The translations under genes and the position numbers were made by a program. From NCBI RefSeq assembly GCF_003048405.1, contig NZ_PIQS01000004.1, positions 88,138-152,137 of the forward strand: DNA of 64,000 bases, read 5' to 3'. Position 1 is the stretch's first letter. Every line of letters begins with the position of its first letter. Below are positions 47,485-58,288 of this stretch, in pieces. Below the pieces are notes generated by a model. That model was not told where the DNA came from, searched no databases, and was given only the letters and a program-made list of their open reading frames with translations. Source of the DNA: Campylobacter concisus (GTDB lineage: Bacteria; Campylobacterota; Campylobacteria; Campylobacterales; Campylobacteraceae).

Positions 47485-49431
47485 TTAAAACTTCAAATTA
47501 AAGCCAAGCTCGATCTTTTGCCCATCAGCTATTAAGATATCATATCTGTTTGATCTTGTCGTAAAAAACTCGTTAAAGAGATTATAAACGCTTAGGTTTA
47601 GGCTGAAATTTTTAGTTACATTGTAGTTTATGCCAAGATCTGCGATAACGTAAGCTCTCATATCATTAGCATAGTTAAAAGAGTTTTTAGTTCTACCATA
47701 GTAATTTATCTGTGACCAGAAATTTAGCCATCTATTTAGCTCGTAGTTCGCTCCAAATTTAAATGTATGAAGCGGATAGTTGTTTAAGGTTTTACCAGCT
47801 TCTGGTCCATCTTTTTGTTTTGATTTTGTATAAACATAGCTTTGATTTAGTCTAAGAGCATTTGTCACCTGCCACTCATTTGTTAGCTCAACTCCGTAAA
47901 TTTCAGCCTTGCCGATATTTATACTCTCCCAAATACCATTTGGATAAATTTTACCTTTATGCATACAAACGCTGCCTCTTGAGCAGATAGGGTTATAGCT
48001 TAACATATCTTTAAAACTTGTGTAAAAGCCAGTTAAAGACGTTTCAAAACCTTCATTATTATTATAAACGCCACCAAATTCATAACTTACGCTTGTCTCT
48101 GGCTTAAGGCTGCTTCTACCAAGCTGTGCTCCGCGTCCTCCAGCAAATGGCAACGCAAGATCTTGTGTGCGTTGCTTGATATCAGGTGTCGCATAACCTG
48201 TGCTAACTCCACCCTTTAAGGCGAAAAAGTCGTTTAAGCTATAGATGCCATAAATTCTTGGTGAAACGTGCGAGCCATAGTGTTCATCGTAGTTATAACG
48301 AATACCAGTACTTAAGATAAAATCTTTTGTAAGATGATAATCATCTTCGCCGTAAAGTGAAACATCATACCTTTTTACATTTGCCGCATCTGCTGTGGTA
48401 GCCTTTTCGTCAAGCTTTTCTTTTTTAGCGTTTAGTCCTAATGTAAAAGCATTATTATCAGTAAAATATGAGCCTTTTGTATCAAAATTTAGAGTCTTTA
48501 ACGTCAAATTTTGTTGAGCTGTCTCTTTTATCTTGCCATAAGATAAATAGCTTTGAAGCAAGATATTATCAATCCTTGCTTCGTGACTTAAATTTATCAT
48601 ATCTCCCTCTATTCTCTCGCTAGCAACCGAGTTAGTACCAGTTGATAGTGTTTTGCCTTTAGTTCTTTTATATTTCACATCGCTTCTTGCAAGCTCAAGT
48701 ATAAGATCATTATTTTCATTTGGCTTAAAAAATAGTTTTGCACCAAAATTTCTATCCTTTTGCTCTCTATTTGCATAAGAAATTTTATCTTCTGATTTAT
48801 TTAAATTTTTACCATAAACAGAAATACTTAAAACATCATCTATTAGCCCAGAGTGCAAATAAAGGCTATTGTAAAGCTCGCCACTTATATTTTTATTTCT
48901 TGCAAATTTATAGCTTGAGCCAAGATTTGCACCAAATTCATTACTAAACTCATCTGTAATGATATTTATAACTCCGCCTAGTGCATCGCTTCCATAAAGC
49001 GAGCTCATAGGTCCACGTATCACTTCAATACGGCTTATCGCACTTGCTGGTGGGACGAAACTATATGAGCCTCCAACACTTCTAAGTCCTTTATAGGCGT
49101 TATCGCCTGGTACTGGCATGCCATTTACTAAAATTTTAGTAAATCTTGGAGAGAATCCACGTATAGAAATTCCTCGTCTATTTGCCGCTGCGGGACTTGT
49201 CCCAAAAAGACTTGGGATATCTTTGGTCATGCTCTCGATATCTTTGTGATTTTTCTTTTCTAATGCCTCTTTGGTTATAATACTAAGCGTTGCTGGTGCG
49301 TCTTTGATATTTTGCTCAAATCCTGTCGCACTCACTACTTTAACTTCTGGTAGAACTTTATCTTCATTTGCAAAAAGCGGTAAATTTATAAAAATTGCCG
49401 CACAAATAGAAAATTTTAATGCACTTTTCAC
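47485..49431 (-). CDS. TonB-dependent outer membrane receptor (siderophore/haem type)
   Basis: 648 aa. Signal peptide ending at LFA, a TonB-box-like segment (EVKVVSATG), plug domain with GISIRGFSPRFTKILVNGMP and VIRGPMSSLYGSDALGGVIN, then a 22-strand barrel ending in LGFNLKF. Closest in pattern to catecholate-siderophore or colicin-type receptors (FepA/CirA); ligand not certain. A Fur-like box lies 44 nt upstream of the ATG and an AraC gene diverges from it. Confidence 0.92.
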   Translation of the reverse strand: MKSALKFSICAAIFINLPLFANEDKVLPEVKVVSATGFEQNIKDAPATLSIITKEALEKKNHKDIESMTKDIPSLFGTSPAAANRRGISIRGFSPRFTKILVNGMPVPGDNAYKGLRSVGGSYSFVPPASAISRIEVIRGPMSSLYGSDALGGVINIITDEFSNEFGANLGSSYKFARNKNISGELYNSLYLHSGLIDDVLSISVYGKNLNKSEDKISYANREQKDRNFGAKLFFKPNENNDLILELARSDVKYKRTKGKTLSTGTNSVASERIEGDMINLSHEARIDNILLQSYLSYGKIKETAQQNLTLKTLNFDTKGSYFTDNNAFTLGLNAKKEKLDEKATTADAANVKRYDVSLYGEDDYHLTKDFILSTGIRYNYDEHYGSHVSPRIYGIYSLNDFFALKGGVSTGYATPDIKQRTQDLALPFAGGRGAQLGRSSLKPETSVSYEFGGVYNNNEGFETSLTGFYTSFKDMLSYNPICSRGSVCMHKGKIYPNGIWESINIGKAEIYGVELTNEWQVTNALRLNQSYVYTKSKQKDGPEAGKTLNNYPLHTFKFGANYELNRWLNFWSQINYYGRTKNSFNYANDMRAYVIADLGINYNVTKNFSLNLSVYNLFNEFFTTRSNRYDILIADGQKIELGFNLKF

Positions 49432-49474
49432 AAAAACTCCTTATAAAAATTTAATGCACATTTTACTAAAATTA

Positions 49475-49493
49475 AATAATCGTTATCAATATC
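49475..49493. promoter_or_regulatory. Fur-like box between receptor and AraC gene
   Basis: Read on the minus strand the 19 bases match the Fur consensus GATAATGATAATCATTATC at 15 of 19 positions. It lies 44 nt before the receptor ATG and 45 nt before the AraC ATG, so it could repress both under iron sufficiency. Confidence 0.72.
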
Positions 49494-49537
49494 ATACGTA
49501 ACGCTAAAAGGATTAAATTTAACGCTTGAGGGATAAA

Positions 49538-50422
49538 ATGATAAATTTAGACAAAAAATATGGAACGAGCAAGATATCTCAAAAGGAAAAACAAGTAAGC
49601 GTGGAGTTTTTCAAGCAAAGTAGTGGCATCAGCTATCTAAAAAGTGAAATTTTATGTAATGGTAGGATAAAAAGAGATCGTCACAAGTCTAAAAAATATC
49701 TATTTTTAATGTTTAATGAGGATAAAAACGATCTTTGCTTTAAACTTGATAAAAAAGAGTATATCTTAAACAAAGATGAATTTTGCATTGGGCTTGTTAA
49801 TGACGATTTTAAAGGTGTCTTTGAGTATCAAAATAAATTTTATAAGACTAAAACACTACTTTTTGACGAAAGCTATGCAAATAAGCTTGAGATATTTGCT
49901 GGACTTAGATTTGATGATAAATTTGAGCTATTAAAATACAAAAAAGATTTAGCTCAAATTTGCGTTTTAAATGAGCTTGAGACGACAAATTTATATGAAG
50001 GCGCGATGAGGGAAATCTTTACCGAGTCAAAAATTTTAGAGCTTATTTATAAAAGTAAAATACAAAAAGAGAGCGAAATTTCACTTAGCAGCGATGAAGA
50101 AAAAACTCTTTTAAAGGCTAAAATGATCTTGCTAAGTCGTATGCAAAATCCTCCAAGCATCAAAGAGCTAGCTCATCTTTGTGGCACAAATGACTTTTGG
50201 CTAAAGAAAAATTTTAAGCTATTTTTCAAAGATACGATCTATCAGCTCTTAGCAAAAGAGCGTCTAAAGCTAGCTTTTACTCTTTTAGAGCAAAATGATA
50301 TCAGCATAAAAGAAGCCGCAAATATCGTAGGCTACGCAAATACTGCACATTTTGCAAAAATTTTTAAGATAAATTTTGGCTTTTTGCCAAGCAAACTCTT
50401 AAAGACCAAAAGCTACTTTTAA
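49538..50422 (+). CDS. AraC-family transcriptional regulator
   Basis: 294 aa from ATG 49538, preceded by GAGGG with 5 nt spacing; an in-frame TTG 12 nt upstream is less likely. The C-terminal part holds two helix-turn-helix motifs: IKELAHLCGTNDFWLKKNFK and ISIKEAANIVGYANTAHFAK, with the FKINFGFLPSKLL end. The N-domain has no recognised ligand fold. Its divergence from the receptor/PepSY pair points to control of that uptake system, as PchR-type AraC regulators do for siderophores. Confidence 0.88.
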   Translation: MINLDKKYGTSKISQKEKQVSVEFFKQSSGISYLKSEILCNGRIKRDRHKSKKYLFLMFNEDKNDLCFKLDKKEYILNKDEFCIGLVNDDFKGVFEYQNKFYKTKTLLFDESYANKLEIFAGLRFDDKFELLKYKKDLAQICVLNELETTNLYEGAMREIFTESKILELIYKSKIQKESEISLSSDEEKTLLKAKMILLSRMQNPPSIKELAHLCGTNDFWLKKNFKLFFKDTIYQLLAKERLKLAFTLLEQNDISIKEAANIVGYANTAHFAKIFKINFGFLPSKLLKTKSYF

Positions 50423-50477
50423 ACTGCTATAAATACCAAATTTCTTATAATCGCCAAAATTTTAAAAAGAGAGAAAT

Positions 50478-51524
50478 TTGCAAGTTTATATCCACGTGCC
50501 ATTTTGTGAAAGCAAATGTCCTTACTGTGCTTTTGGCTCAAGCGATGACGAATTTAACAAGGTCAGCGCCTATTTTAAGGCACTTTGCCTTGATCTAAAT
50601 TTTCAGCTAAAAAGCCAAAATGTAAAAGAAATTTCTACTATCTTTTTTGGTGGCGGCACACCAAGTGCGGTAAATGCTAAATTTTATGATGAAATTTTTA
50701 GCATTTTAGCGCCTCTTTGCACTCCAACAACTGAGATCACACTTGAAGCAAACCCAAACTCAGCAAGCCTTGCTTGGCTAAAGCATGTAAAAAATTTAGG
50801 TGCAAATCGCATAAGCTTTGGTGCTCAAAGTTTTTTTGAAGATAAGCTTAAATTTCTTGGTCGCATTCACAGTAGGGAGCAAATTTTTAAAGCTGTAGAA
50901 AATGCTGGAAAAGCTGACTTTAACAACATAAATTTAGACCTCATTTACGACACTAAATTTGATACCAAAAAACGTCTTTTAGCTGAAGTGGCAAATTTAA
51001 AAGATCTTAATATCACTCACCTTAGCGCATACTCGCTCACACTTGAAGAAAACACCCCATTTGCTGGCAAAAAAAGCTACAAAAAGGATAGCGACAGCCT
51101 AGCTAAATTTATGATAGAACAAATTGGGCTTGCTGGCTTTAAACAGTATGAAATTTCAAATTTTGGTCAAATTTGCAAGCACAATCTTGGCTACTGGCAA
51201 GGCAAAAACTACCTTGGCGTGGGAGCTTTTAGCGTGGGCTTTGTGGATGGCACCAGATACTACGTCAAGAATAACATAGATGCCTACATCACGCAGCCAA
51301 CGCATAGAGAAAAAGAAATTTTAAGCCAAAGTGAGTTAGTAAGAGAGCATATATTTTTAGGGCTTAGAAGCATAGTCGGAGTAGATGCTACTCGCTTAAA
51401 TAAGTCACAACTAAACAGAGCAAATTTGCTTGTGGAAAATAAAAAACTTGATCTTAAAAACGGTAAATTTTATAATCCAAATTTCTTATTAAGCGACGAA
51501 ATTGCACTCTTTATCGAAGGGTGA
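50478..51524 (+). CDS. hemW: Haem chaperone / radical SAM protein HemW (HemN-like)
   Basis: 348 aa. Radical SAM Cys in HVPFCESKCPYCAFGS (C-x3-C-x2-C), then FFGGGTPSAV and NRISFGAQSF. The short form without the HemN C-terminal part points to HemW, which delivers haem, rather than the coproporphyrinogen oxidase itself. Starts with TTG (reads MQVYIHVPFC) after AGAGAG; no better start exists without losing the motif. Confidence 0.88.
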   Translation: MQVYIHVPFCESKCPYCAFGSSDDEFNKVSAYFKALCLDLNFQLKSQNVKEISTIFFGGGTPSAVNAKFYDEIFSILAPLCTPTTEITLEANPNSASLAWLKHVKNLGANRISFGAQSFFEDKLKFLGRIHSREQIFKAVENAGKADFNNINLDLIYDTKFDTKKRLLAEVANLKDLNITHLSAYSLTLEENTPFAGKKSYKKDSDSLAKFMIEQIGLAGFKQYEISNFGQICKHNLGYWQGKNYLGVGAFSVGFVDGTRYYVKNNIDAYITQPTHREKEILSQSELVREHIFLGLRSIVGVDATRLNKSQLNRANLLVENKKLDLKNGKFYNPNFLLSDEIALFIEG

Positions 51525-51591
51525 ATTTATAAAATTTTGAGCAAAGTCAAGATAAAATACAAAGCTTAAATAAAATTTAATAGAGGCAAAA

Positions 51592-51990
51592 ATGTTTGGA
51601 ATGAGTTTTTCTGAAATCTTAGTTATCGCCATTATTGCAGTGTTAGTTTTAGGTCCTGACAAGCTGCCAAGCGCGATGGTTCAGATTGCAAAATTTCTAA
51701 AAATGTTTAAAAAAGGCATAAATGACGCAAAATCAACATTTGATCAAGAAATGAAGATAGCTGAGCTAAAAGAAGATGCCCAAAAATATAAAGAAAGCAT
51801 AACTAAAAGTACGCAAAGTGTGCGCAAAAAGCTTACTTTTGAAGAGCTTGACGAGATCAAGAAAAGCGCAAGCGACGTCACTGAAAGTATACAAAACGTC
51901 GTAAGCGACACGAAAAAAACGGTAGAAAATATACAAAATCCAACAAATTTAGTTAAAGATGCGATCTTAAACGATAAAAAAGAGGCGTAA
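51592..51990 (+). CDS. tatB: Sec-independent translocase protein TatB
   Basis: 132 aa. One N-terminal membrane helix (MSFSEILVIAIIAVLVLGPDKLP) with the Pro/Gly hinge, an amphipathic helix and a long charged tail. With TatC it forms the twin-arginine signal receptor. Adjacent tatC begins in the TAA/ATG junction (1 nt overlap). tatA is not here. Likely clients in the window include the transglutaminase at 24.4 kb. Confidence 0.93.
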   Translation: MFGMSFSEILVIAIIAVLVLGPDKLPSAMVQIAKFLKMFKKGINDAKSTFDQEMKIAELKEDAQKYKESITKSTQSVRKKLTFEELDEIKKSASDVTESIQNVVSDTKKTVENIQNPTNLVKDAILNDKKEA

Positions 51991-52748
51991 TGTTTGAAGA
52001 GCTAAGACCCCATTTAATCGAACTTAGAAAGAGACTTTTTATAAGCATAGTAAGCGTTTTTATCTGTTTTGGCATCTGCTTTACGTTTTGGAATCCATTG
52101 CTTGCATGGATGAGCGAACCGCTAAAACAAGTCTTGCCAGCTGGCTCAAATATCATATTCACTCAAATTCAAGAGCCATTTTTTACAGCGATGAAGGTTG
52201 CATTTTTTGCTGGTGTCGTGATCGCGCTACCTATCATTTTTTGGCAGTTTTGGCTATTTGTCGCTCCTGGACTTTATGATAATGAAAAAAAATATGTGAT
52301 CCCATTTGTCATCTCAGCTTCATTTATGTTTGCGTGTGGAGCGGCATTTTGTTATTACGTGGTGATTCCACTTGGCTTTGCATTTTTGGTAAATTTTGGT
52401 GGCCAGCTCTTTACGGCACTACCAAGCATTGGCGAGTATGTTGGCTTTTTTGCAAAACTACTAATTGGCTTTGGAATTTCATTTGAGCTACCAGTCATTA
52501 CATTTTTTTTAGCAAAGATCGGACTTGTCGATGATAAAATGCTAAAAGATTACTTCAGATACGCTGTTGTTATTATCTTTATCTTTGCAGCCATCGTTAC
52601 ACCACCTGATGTGATAAGCCAAGTCTTAATGGCACTGCCACTTATCGGACTTTATGGAATTTCAATAATCGTCGCTAAAAGAGCTAACAAGAGCGACGAT
52701 GAAGACGAAAAAGAAGAACAAGACAGCGACGTAGCAAGCGATGAGTAA
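51990..52748 (+). CDS. tatC: Sec-independent translocase protein TatC
   Basis: 252 aa, six membrane helices. MFEELRPHLIELRKRLFISI holds the conserved HL-ELR motif, and GIALPIIFWQFWLFVAPGLY-like ALPIIFWQFWLFVAPGLYDN the second signature. The C-terminus is Asp/Glu-rich. Overlaps queA by 8 nt. Confidence 0.96.
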   Translation: MFEELRPHLIELRKRLFISIVSVFICFGICFTFWNPLLAWMSEPLKQVLPAGSNIIFTQIQEPFFTAMKVAFFAGVVIALPIIFWQFWLFVAPGLYDNEKKYVIPFVISASFMFACGAAFCYYVVIPLGFAFLVNFGGQLFTALPSIGEYVGFFAKLLIGFGISFELPVITFFLAKIGLVDDKMLKDYFRYAVVIIFIFAAIVTPPDVISQVLMALPLIGLYGISIIVAKRANKSDDEDEKEEQDSDVASDE

Positions 52749-53763
52749 TATAAACGACGTCTCAAGTTATGATTATTTTTTGCCGGAAGAGCTCATCGCA
52801 AAAGAGCCAGTTTTGCCAAAAGAAGAGGCAAGATTGCTTGTCTATTTTAAAAATACAAAAGAGATAAAACACTACAAATTTAAAGATCTAGCCAACCTCA
52901 TCCCAGAGGACGCAGCGGTCATTTTTAATAACACAAAAGTTATCAAAGCTCGTATTTTAGGACAAAAAGAAAGCGGAGGGGCTTGCGAAGTAATGCTAAA
53001 TCAGCCCATAGGCGAAAATAAATTTAGCGTCTATATAAGAGGCAAAGTAAGCACTGGTAGCGTTTTAAATTTTCCTGATAATCTAAAAGTAAATGTGCTT
53101 GAGCTAAATGACGATGGCACAAGGGTGGTAAATTTCACCAAAAATGGTGTTATTTTAGATACGGCGCGTCTTTTTAGTGAGTTAGAAAAGATCGGTCACG
53201 TTCCACTTCCTCCGTATATAAAAAGAGCCGATACAAAGGATGATGAGAGCTGGTACCAGAGCATATTTGCCAAAAACATTGGCGCGGTAGCTGCCCCTAC
53301 TGCAAGCTTACACTTTAGCAAACAGATGCTAGAGCAAATAAGTGCAAAACACAAGGTTGCCTATATCACGCTTCACGTAGGTGCCGGGACCTTTAAAGGT
53401 GTTGAGTGTCAAAATATAAATGATCATAAAATGCACTCCGAGTTTTATGAGCTAAGCGAGCAAGCACGCGAGATCATCAGCTCAGATAGGCCTATCCTTG
53501 GCGTTGGTACGACAGTTACTCGCTGCGTTGAAGAATTTGCAAGAAGTAAGCAAGCAAGCGGCTTTTGCAAGTTATTTTTAAACCTAAATAATAAGCCTAT
53601 CAGGCAAAACTACCTTCTTACAAATTTTCATCTACCAAAATCAACTCTAATAATGCTAGTTACCAGCTTTATAGGGCTTGAAGAGACGATGAGGATTTAT
53701 AAAACGGCAGTTGATGAAAAGTATAGATTTTACTCATACGGCGACGGGATGTTGATAATATGA
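52741..53763 (+). CDS. queA: S-adenosylmethionine:tRNA ribosyltransferase-isomerase
   Basis: 340 aa. Makes epoxyqueuosine from preQ1 in tRNA wobble bases. YDYFLPEELIAKEPVLPKEE, AAVIFNNTKVIKARILG, NIGAVAAPTASLHFSK, HVGAGTFKGVE and TNFHLPKSTLIMLV are family motifs in order. Overlaps the next gene by 4 nt. Confidence 0.97.
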   Translation: MSNINDVSSYDYFLPEELIAKEPVLPKEEARLLVYFKNTKEIKHYKFKDLANLIPEDAAVIFNNTKVIKARILGQKESGGACEVMLNQPIGENKFSVYIRGKVSTGSVLNFPDNLKVNVLELNDDGTRVVNFTKNGVILDTARLFSELEKIGHVPLPPYIKRADTKDDESWYQSIFAKNIGAVAAPTASLHFSKQMLEQISAKHKVAYITLHVGAGTFKGVECQNINDHKMHSEFYELSEQAREIISSDRPILGVGTTVTRCVEEFARSKQASGFCKLFLNLNNKPIRQNYLLTNFHLPKSTLIMLVTSFIGLEETMRIYKTAVDEKYRFYSYGDGMLII

Positions 53764-54560
53764 AAGATAAGCCTATCGATATCATAAACAGAATGGAAAT
53801 TTTTCTTAGCGCCATATACCAAGATGCGCAAGATACTAAGAATTCCATCATTTTTAGCTACGACCCAAGTTATCCAAGGTTTTTAAAATTTGATGCTACA
53901 AATCTCATAAAAACACTTGAAAATATTTGCAAATTTTTTCTTTACTCTACCGAATATGCAGATATTTACATTCTCTTTCAACTTAAAAATTATAGTCCCA
54001 AATCTGTACATTTTGATATTAAGATAAAATCTAGCCATAGCGTAATGAGGCCAAGCCACTACTATCTCAGCAAGATAAACAACTATCTAAAAAAAGCAAA
54101 TGAATCTATGATCTCTCACAATGATGGAGAATTTTTAATATCTTTTAGTGCGGTACTAACAGGCGATAGAGCCATCCAAAGACAAATAAATATCAAAAAT
54201 CAAACAAATACAAATATCTTGATCGCTTGCGATGACGATGCTTTGTTTGACACCATTAGTGCTCAGATAAATTTTTTAGGTCTAAAAGTTATCGGCAAAA
54301 ACGACCTTAGCAATCTAATGAGACATATAAAAGATTCTATTTTTACCCCATTTGTTATTTTTATCGATAGTAAAATTTTAAAAAATGAAGCGATGCTAGA
54401 AGATATACTTGAGTTTAAAAATATTAAAAATTTTCGTATTGTAGCCATTTGTAAAAGCGATGAGTCGGCCAATGATCTGCCAAATCATATCACAGTATTA
54501 AAGCAGCCTTTTAGCACAGATAGCTTTCAGCTAGCTTTTAAAAATTCTCTTGAGAAATAG
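53760..54560 (+). CDS. Degenerate histidine-kinase-like / receiver-like protein
   Basis: 266 aa. The segment DATNLIKTLENICKFFLYST (about residues 45-64) looks like a worn N-box of a histidine kinase ATPase domain, but no G-boxes are seen. From residue 151 (TNILIACDDDALFDTIS) to the end it reads like a response-regulator receiver: acidic residues 158-160, Asp203 in VIFIDSK, Ser in the AICKSD strand, and LKQPF where a Lys-Pro is expected but Gln replaces Lys. Probably a non-phosphorylating or altered signalling protein. ATGA overlap with queA. Function unknown. Confidence 0.65.
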   Translation: MKDKPIDIINRMEIFLSAIYQDAQDTKNSIIFSYDPSYPRFLKFDATNLIKTLENICKFFLYSTEYADIYILFQLKNYSPKSVHFDIKIKSSHSVMRPSHYYLSKINNYLKKANESMISHNDGEFLISFSAVLTGDRAIQRQINIKNQTNTNILIACDDDALFDTISAQINFLGLKVIGKNDLSNLMRHIKDSIFTPFVIFIDSKILKNEAMLEDILEFKNIKNFRIVAICKSDESANDLPNHITVLKQPFSTDSFQLAFKNSLEK

Positions 54561-54581
54561 ACCAATTTTTACCTTATGATT

Positions 54582-54965
54582 TTAATTTATCCTAAGATAT
54601 CTTTTTAAAATAATAGTGGCTGAAATGCTATCTAGCCTACCATCTCGCCTTGTATTGGTATAAATTTCACTAGCTTCGCTACTGCTAAAGGCCTCATCTT
54701 GATAGACAATATTTGCCTTTACATCAAGAAGTGAGACAAAATGCTCGATGCGTCTTCTCATCTCATCTTCGCTACTACCGCCGATTGGCACACCCACTAC
54801 TAGCGTATCTGGGGCATATTCATTTACCTTTTGGCTCACATCTTTTGCGGCTTGATTTCTATTTTTTCTAAGCACTGGCTCAAGCGGAGTCACGATCTCG
54901 CCAAAACCAAAGGCAAGTCCTATTCGCTTTAGCCCAACATCAATAGCCATAAATTTCTCTCTCAT
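54582..54965 (-). CDS. ruvX: RuvX / YqgF family nuclease
   Basis: 127 aa. RNase H-like fold with MAIDVGLKRIGLAFG (catalytic Asp) and VVGVPIGGSSEDEMRRRIEH. Linked to 16S rRNA 5' end processing and Holliday junction resolution. Overlaps dprA by 4 nt. Confidence 0.93.
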   Translation of the reverse strand: MREKFMAIDVGLKRIGLAFGFGEIVTPLEPVLRKNRNQAAKDVSQKVNEYAPDTLVVGVPIGGSSEDEMRRRIEHFVSLLDVKANIVYQDEAFSSSEASEIYTNTRRDGRLDSISATIILKRYLRIN

Positions 54966-55732
54966 AGCACGCTCTTTACTCTTAGATTTGAAATTTCAAC
55001 TAGCCCTTCAAGCTCGTACTCATAGATGATATCGCCAAATTTTGCTAAAACTTCATCAAGACTTACGCCATTTTTACAAAATTTTAAGATCTCATCACTA
55101 GTTTTTTCTTGCTCTTTAATCTCGCCAAAAAGTGAAGCAAATTTATGATAGTCATCAATAAGCTCGGCTTTTTTATTTGCAAGCAAAAAATTTGTCCCAT
55201 CGCTTTCGCCCATGCGCTGTGGCAGTACATACACTGGAATTTTAAGCTCATTTGCAAGCCTCGCACTTTGCATAGAGCCACTTTTAAGATCAGCTTGCGC
55301 GACAACTAGAGCTTCACAAAGCCCCACAACTATGCGGTTTCGCTCCAAAAATCTATAAGCAAGTGGCGGCTCACCTTCATCATACTCACTAAGTGCCAAG
55401 GCTTTGGTGTAAATTTCATTTATCGCCACTTTATTTTGGCTTGGATAGATGGTGTCAAGTCCGCTTGCAAAAATGCCAATTGTTCGTGGCATAGCAGCTT
55501 TATGAGCTGCGATATCAACGCCGATTGCTCCACCACTTACCACACAGACGTTTGCACTTTTTAGTGCTGCGCAAAGTGCTGTGACGCACTCTTTTGTATA
55601 AACACTTGCCTTTCTTGAGCCAACAACTGCGATCTTTGGTAAGGATAAAATCGAAGTATCTCCGATAAAATTTAGCTGTTTTGGTGGATTTTTTAGTCTA
55701 TTTAACGGCTCTGGAATAAAGTCAAGTCTCAT
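54962..55732 (-). CDS. dprA: DNA processing protein DprA
   Basis: 256 aa. Binds incoming single-stranded DNA and loads RecA in natural transformation. Rossmann-like VVGSRKASVYTKECVT, VCVVSGGAIGVDIAAHKAAM, TIGIFASGLDTIYPSQN. Near the minimum length for DprA: it lacks the SAM and winged-helix ends, apart from a short C-terminal part. Overlaps the deacetylase-like gene by 4 nt. Confidence 0.94.
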   Translation of the reverse strand: MRLDFIPEPLNRLKNPPKQLNFIGDTSILSLPKIAVVGSRKASVYTKECVTALCAALKSANVCVVSGGAIGVDIAAHKAAMPRTIGIFASGLDTIYPSQNKVAINEIYTKALALSEYDEGEPPLAYRFLERNRIVVGLCEALVVAQADLKSGSMQSARLANELKIPVYVLPQRMGESDGTNFLLANKKAELIDDYHKFASLFGEIKEQEKTSDEILKFCKNGVSLDEVLAKFGDIIYEYELEGLVEISNLRVKSVL

Positions 55733-57120
55733 AAAATATCTTTTAAATAAACCACATCAACATCTTTTAAAAGATTATTTTTACTCTCTTTTATAACCGA
55801 GATCGTATTTTTCTTTGGATGTCCAATGGCGATCGCATAGCCTCTTTTTTTAGCCAAATTTACAGCAGCCACAAGCTCACGCCTAACAGCACTAGCCGAT
55901 GGATCGTCGTCTAAAAATATATCTCTTGAAATGTATGGCTGATTATGTTTTTTTGCAGCTCTTGCTACTGCGGTTTGAGCGATAGTTTTACTATCAACAA
56001 AGACAAAGCCCTGCTCTATCAGCGCCCTATAAGCCTTATCCATAGCGTCAAAATCGCTTGTAAAGCGCGATCCTGTATGGTTGTTTGTATATTTTGCACG
56101 TGGGAAGTCTTTGCGTATCTTTTTTATCTTTTCGTGCATGCTCTCAAAGCTCTCATTGATCGTGAGAGTGCCTATCTCTGGGCTATCAAAGTGTTTTGCT
56201 TGCATCGGAAGATGTATCATATAAAACTCAAATGTTCTTGCGATATTTGGCGTATCTGGATGAGTCTTTGTCGCTGGAAAAATAGACGGCGTGATTTTTA
56301 GGCCAAGCGATTTTATCATACTCGCATGTTCAAATGTCGCCACATCGTCTATTATGATGACGAGCTTTGCACGTCCTTTTATGCTAGCGCTTGGCGTAAA
56401 AGGTACCGCTTCAAAGCTATCTTTTTGTATATTTTTTTCTTCGTATTTTGTTTTTTCTATCTTTTTGGTAGTTAAATTTTCAGTTTTTTTAGCTGGCTCG
56501 ACTTTTATGTTCTCGCTTTTAATTTTCTCTTTTTTTTCTATTTCAGTACTTTTATTTTGATCGACTTTTGCTTCAAAATTTTGAGGTTTTAACTCAGTTT
56601 TTTGTTCGACTTTTGAGCTATAAAATGGCTCTATCTTTTGTTCATTTTCTATTACACTAGGCTCTGTATTTTTATAACTTGCAAGTAAATTTTTAGTATC
56701 GTTTTGCTCTTTTTTTATCTCTTCTTTTTTGGCTTCACTCTTTACTTCAGCTATCTTTTTTTGCTCTTTTGGCTCAACTTTTGAATTTAAAGCAAGCTCA
56801 CTTTTATGCTTAGGATCGGTAAAAATTTTACTTAAATTTTCATCTTCATCAAATTTTAGAGGGTATTTTCTCTTTTCGTATTCTTGTTTTTTCTCTTTAC
56901 TGGCAACCTTTGGCTCAGCTTTTTTAGAAATTTGCTTCTCTATCTTTGGCTCATTTGCTTTGCTTATCTGTTCTGCACCATTATTTTTTATACTAAGGGC
57001 TACGCTAAGTGCTATTATCAAAATAGCTGCGATAATGCCGATACCAAGATAGGTTTTATTGTGAGAGCGACCTGCACTATTTTTTGTGGGTCGCTTCTTT
57101 GTAGTCTTTTTTTCGCTCAA
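55729..57120 (-). CDS. Divergent polysaccharide deacetylase (YibQ/DUF610-like)
   Basis: 463 aa. A membrane helix (about residues 24-46), then a Lys/Glu-rich low-complexity linker to about residue 240, then the catalytic-like domain with LVIIIDDVATFEHASM (Asp pair), IHLPMQAKHFDSPEIG, YTNNHTGSRFTSD and YAIAIGHPKKNTI. The domain faces the periplasm and could act on peptidoglycan or surface glycan. The linker probably spans part of the cell envelope. The matching C. jejuni gene lies between ilvC and dprA (Cj0633). Confidence 0.85.
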   Translation of the reverse strand: MSEKKTTKKRPTKNSAGRSHNKTYLGIGIIAAILIIALSVALSIKNNGAEQISKANEPKIEKQISKKAEPKVASKEKKQEYEKRKYPLKFDEDENLSKIFTDPKHKSELALNSKVEPKEQKKIAEVKSEAKKEEIKKEQNDTKNLLASYKNTEPSVIENEQKIEPFYSSKVEQKTELKPQNFEAKVDQNKSTEIEKKEKIKSENIKVEPAKKTENLTTKKIEKTKYEEKNIQKDSFEAVPFTPSASIKGRAKLVIIIDDVATFEHASMIKSLGLKITPSIFPATKTHPDTPNIARTFEFYMIHLPMQAKHFDSPEIGTLTINESFESMHEKIKKIRKDFPRAKYTNNHTGSRFTSDFDAMDKAYRALIEQGFVFVDSKTIAQTAVARAAKKHNQPYISRDIFLDDDPSASAVRRELVAAVNLAKKRGYAIAIGHPKKNTISVIKESKNNLLKDVDVVYLKDIL

Positions 57121-57123
57121 GGC

Positions 57124-58176
<1,053 letters not shown>

Positions 58177-58288
58177 TTATAACTTTAGCCAGCAAAAATT
58201 CGGCTGAAATATATGGAAACTCTTTTTAAGTTTTATGATAATTTATTTTGATAAAATACGCTGAAATTTCAAAAAAAGAGATAACTCA

